This document shows, one piece after another, positions 61,041 through 64,000 of a stretch of DNA of 64,000 bases. Source of the stretch: Chrysogorgia sp. JL179-B06 (taxonomy: Eukaryota; Cnidaria; Anthozoa; Scleralcyonacea; Chrysogorgiidae); NCBI GenBank assembly GCA_035772405.1, contig JAYKKM010000196.1, positions 1,633,501 through 1,697,500 on the forward strand. The letters run 5' to 3'. The notes beneath the pieces were generated by a model. That model made no database searches, was not told the DNA's origin, and saw nothing but the letters and a program-made list of their open reading frames with translations. Each line of letters begins with the position of its first letter. Positions within the stretch are counted from its first letter, which is position 1. The position numbers and the translations under genes are program-made.

Positions 61041-62930
61041 TGTAATAGTGTTCATTTTACAGACGAATATGGAACAGCCTCTCAGAATATATCCGCAATT
61101 GAATCTAGCATTTGCTCGAACTAAACAATATATAATGCTGTAACTTGCTTGGTTATTTTTTGTATTTACATCTATATGTATTTGCTGGGACCCACTGCAA
61201 ATCACAACTTAAGTATAACAAAATAAATGAATCTGATACAATCGGATTATATGTCTTTGTCACAAATGTAAACAAATGTATATAAAAGACGTAAAAATAT
61301 CAAAATATAAAACGGCTGCTGAATATGGTGACAGCTTCACGTTAACAGATCATATTTCAGAGATGGCGGAGTAAACAGACATTGAGTTGTATTTGCAATA
61401 TTTCGATGGTTAATTCAACTTAGAAGTGTCGGATATCGTATTTTTATGTTGTTCCAGTCGTCGCAACTGTTAGTGAGGTTAGGAAACATGTTTAAGTTTG
61501 TTCGGACGTGTTCGTTAACAAATAATAGCATGGCCAGACTATCGATTTCATGTGGTTATCGTTAATGTTGTAATACATTGATATAAAACGTTAAAACATA
61601 ATCTTTAGTATCCATAATGAATAAACGCACTCTGACGTCCCTTTTCACATCAAAGATATTGATATGCGACGACAACTTTGATCAAAATACGTCGATTTAC
61701 GAATCGTCTGCTGTATCGCCGGCTAATTTCACTTGAGTGACTGCCAGAGCTACATTGAATATCAAGTGATGAGTCACAGGAAATCAAGAGAAGTTGGTTT
61801 CCTTACGAAAGAAATGCGAAGGAATGATTTTCGAGGAGAGAAATCGAGTGCATCCCGAGCACGATTAATTATCTGTTTCAGTTTGTTCGAGTGAATTCTC
61901 GCGCATTCAGTTTCTAAAAGTCGAGGTCTGGTCATCGCCGTCCAGTGAGGTTAGTCGAGATTAATATTTATGTATTTATGCCAGAATTTATGTAAATAGT
62001 ATAGCCTAGCTAAGTCGAACAAACGTAAACAAAATAGATCAAGTTGTGGGATTTGCTTTTCCCTTCACCAAAATCGCCAGGGGCTAACTGTATAAACCAA
62101 TATCACAATAGTTAAATCTGTTTAGACTGGTGTTTATAGTCAATTTAATTTGTGGATGGAGGTTTACTCTTGTATAAAAGCTTGTAATATAACAGATTAA
62201 TCCATCCCTTCGACTTGTCAAGTGCCCAGCCAATAGATCAGAGGCTCAGAGCCTTAATTAATAATATTTTATAGTCTATATGCTTAATAAATATTATTCT
62301 ATCAGTTAGGTTAATATATCTTAAATTATTACCTAAAATATTATAAAAATATTTTGTTTTATTTACCAATATTATAATTAAAATTAAAAATTGTCAATGT
62401 GCATATTATTTTATCACCCTATACTGTATAGGGTTTGCATTTTGTAAGCAAATCATCTGGCACTGGCTGGTTTTAGTCGGCCTAGTAGGCAGAGTTAAAC
62501 CGAACTGACTTTTGTTCTTTTGAACAACCGGTGTTGTCACTGAGTTATCCCCATGTCTAAAATTTGCCCTTAATTCACATACCCAACAGAAATGCACTTA
62601 AATTATTATTCGAGCTCTGTTATTCTGTATCAGTATTAGATTTGATTTATGTTGACCTCTAAAAGATGATGATTCAAAAAGTGATTAGCCATGTTGATGT
62701 GGATGTTAGTGAGCAAGTCGTTCAATTGAATATGATTTTAAGCTACTATGCTGTACAGCCTATGCTACAACATAAATTTAATACAGAATGTGATTGTTGC
62801 ATTATCTGTTCTATGGAAAATATGCTTCAGACAAACAATAAACTGTAAAAGGCTATCACCATATACAAGAATGCAAACTTCAATATTCTTAATCTTCAAT
62901 TAAGAATGACCAACTAAAATTATATACATG
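61041..62930. other. No gene seen
   Basis: AT-rich flank of the satellite. ORFs at 62406-62597 and 62666-62848 show no domain. Confidence 0.45.
61698..61746 (-). repeat. Right boundary repeat of the satellite block
   Basis: Reverse complement of 53011-53059: TACGAATCGTCTGCTGTATC, GCCGGCTAATTTCACTTGAG. Its start also resembles the GATTTACGAATCGTCTGCCG of the satellite monomers. Confidence 0.85.
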
Positions 62931-62934
62931 TATA

Positions 62935-63000
62935 ATATATATACACTATAAATATATATACACTATAAATATATATACACTATAAATAAATATATATATA
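62935..63000. repeat. TATACACTATAAA minisatellite
   Basis: About four units of 18 bases of ATATATATACACTATAAA type. Confidence 0.8.
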
Positions 63001-63216
63001 TAAACTATAAAGTATATGAGAGTCGTCTGATGATTGCCACAGGCATGAAACACAGTGTTACGGCATCTGTACATATACTTTATAACTAGCTCTACAAATT
63101 TTGTATCGAGCACTCTTACTTATTGGGATATTGTCCATGTTTTGGTCTATTCACCTAATATATATATATATATATGGGAATCGTACTCATAGGATAAATA
63201 TCTAAGTGCAGCATAA

Positions 63217-63411
63217 TATTTTGACAAAAGCCGTGCCACTCTAATGAGTAAAACAATCATAATAATATTATATATTATATTATAATATTTATATTATTTT
63301 TTATTTTCTCTGAAGATGTTGTGATAACAACAAAACATTAGAACTTTAAATATATAAATATATGATTTAACTTGTGTTTTACTCATTATAATGGCTTTTG
63401 TCAAAATATAT
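63217..63411. repeat. Inverted repeat with Penelope-like tail motif
   Basis: Arms TTTTGACAAAAGCC...ATGAGTAAAAC (63217-63257) and GTTTTACTCATTATAATGGC (63374-63411) are inverted around an AT-rich core that contains CTGAAGATGTTGTGATAACA and ACAAAAC, a degenerate form of the motif near 21350. Confidence 0.6.
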
Positions 63412-63433
63412 GCTGGGTTACTGTAATGGGCCT

Positions 63434-63900
63434 GTTTAACCTTCCACCAAGATTATGTAAGGTTGAACATTTTAACCTTCCTTACTGTTTTGTTGCTCCA
63501 CCAAAATGATATTGAATTAATTAACCTTCCTGACTACAACAATTTTGTTGCTCCACCAATATGATTTTGAACTACTGTAATTAACATTCTTGTATACTAT
63601 TTTGCTGCTCCACCAAGATGATGTTGAACTGTTTAACCTTCCTGACTAATGTTTTGTTGCTCCACCAAGATGATATTGAACTGTTTAACTTTTTCAACTA
63701 CTATGTTGCTGCTCCACCAAGATGATTTTGAACTAATTAACCTTCTCATCTTAACCACCATTTTTGCTGAACTTTTTGAACTGTTTAACTCCTACAGTAT
63801 CTACTATTTTGCTGTTCCACCAAGATGATATTGAACTATCTAACCTTCTTAACCACCATTTTGGTGCTAAACAAAGATGATTTTTGAACTGTTTTTCATT
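63434..63900. repeat. Diverged minisatellite, 50-60-bp units
   Basis: At least eight units with TTAACCTTCCTGACTA, TTTTGTTGCTCCACCA and AGATGATATTGAACTG. Spacing of CCACCAAGAT-like cores is about 52-59 bases. No conserved frame. Confidence 0.85.
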
Positions 63901-64000
63901 CCTATTTTGCTGAACCATAGTTAATACAATACTTGAGTTTCCAGTCCATTCCTGTACATGAACCTTACAAGTTAGTTTTACTACATGTATCTTGAATAAA

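Noticed and set aside
62406..62597. 63-codon minus-strand ORF
   Set aside because: No domain, no splice sites and no repeat support.
63434..63900. CRISPR-like array
   Set aside because: Units are diverged and continuous with no unique spacers of constant length; the DNA is eukaryotic.

Overview
This is AT-rich, intron-rich, repeat-dense animal nuclear DNA. The best clue to the organism is a tandem pair of secreted astacin metalloproteases ending in six-cysteine ShK domains. That architecture, together with Penelope-like elements, many MITEs and short tRNA-derived SINEs, suggests a cnidarian. I cannot name the species from the sequence.

Layout. 1-4.3 kb: a 1.1 kb non-autonomous hAT element (8-bp target duplication), then a decayed exonuclease-1-like gene whose last exon runs into an intact HIRAN-domain ORF, and a possible minus-strand gene. 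An exact 39-bp inverted repeat brackets this block. 5.1-13.1 kb: astacin copy 1 has nine recognisable exons but is disabled by an in-frame TGA just before the zinc motif and by a lost splice acceptor; no signal-peptide exon was found. 14-19.6 kb: a transposon nest, including MITEs with 9-bp duplications and a large imperfect palindrome with a foldback element in its loop. 20.3-32.3 kb: astacin copy 2 is intact, with nine exons that join in frame to 400 residues (signal peptide, prodomain, astacin domain, two ShK domains). It lacks one ShK exon present in copy 1, and its intron 7 carries a copy of the genes' own 3' end.

30.7-43.6 kb: Penelope-like retroelement (PLE) fragments in head-to-head pairs, with long (TA)n tracts at most of their outer ends, and tRNA-derived SINEs. 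Two sequences here fold as hammerhead ribozymes. One PLE copy contains a 376-bp hAT insertion with a perfect 8-bp duplication. 43.6-53 kb: mostly non-coding, with one well-formed minus-strand exon of an unknown gene and a diverged 0.8 kb direct duplication. 53-61.7 kb: a 5'-truncated LINE and then about 7 kb of diverged satellite built from two related monomers (about 190 and 225 bp). The satellite lies in plus orientation up to about 58.36 kb and in minus orientation after it, and the whole block is bracketed by an inverted 41-bp sequence. 61-64 kb: no gene seen; minisatellites at the end.

In function, only astacin copy 2 (and perhaps the HIRAN ORF and the two minus-strand exon sets) looks like a working host gene. 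Most of the rest is mobile-element or satellite DNA. All protein assignments come from motifs read by eye; no database search was run.
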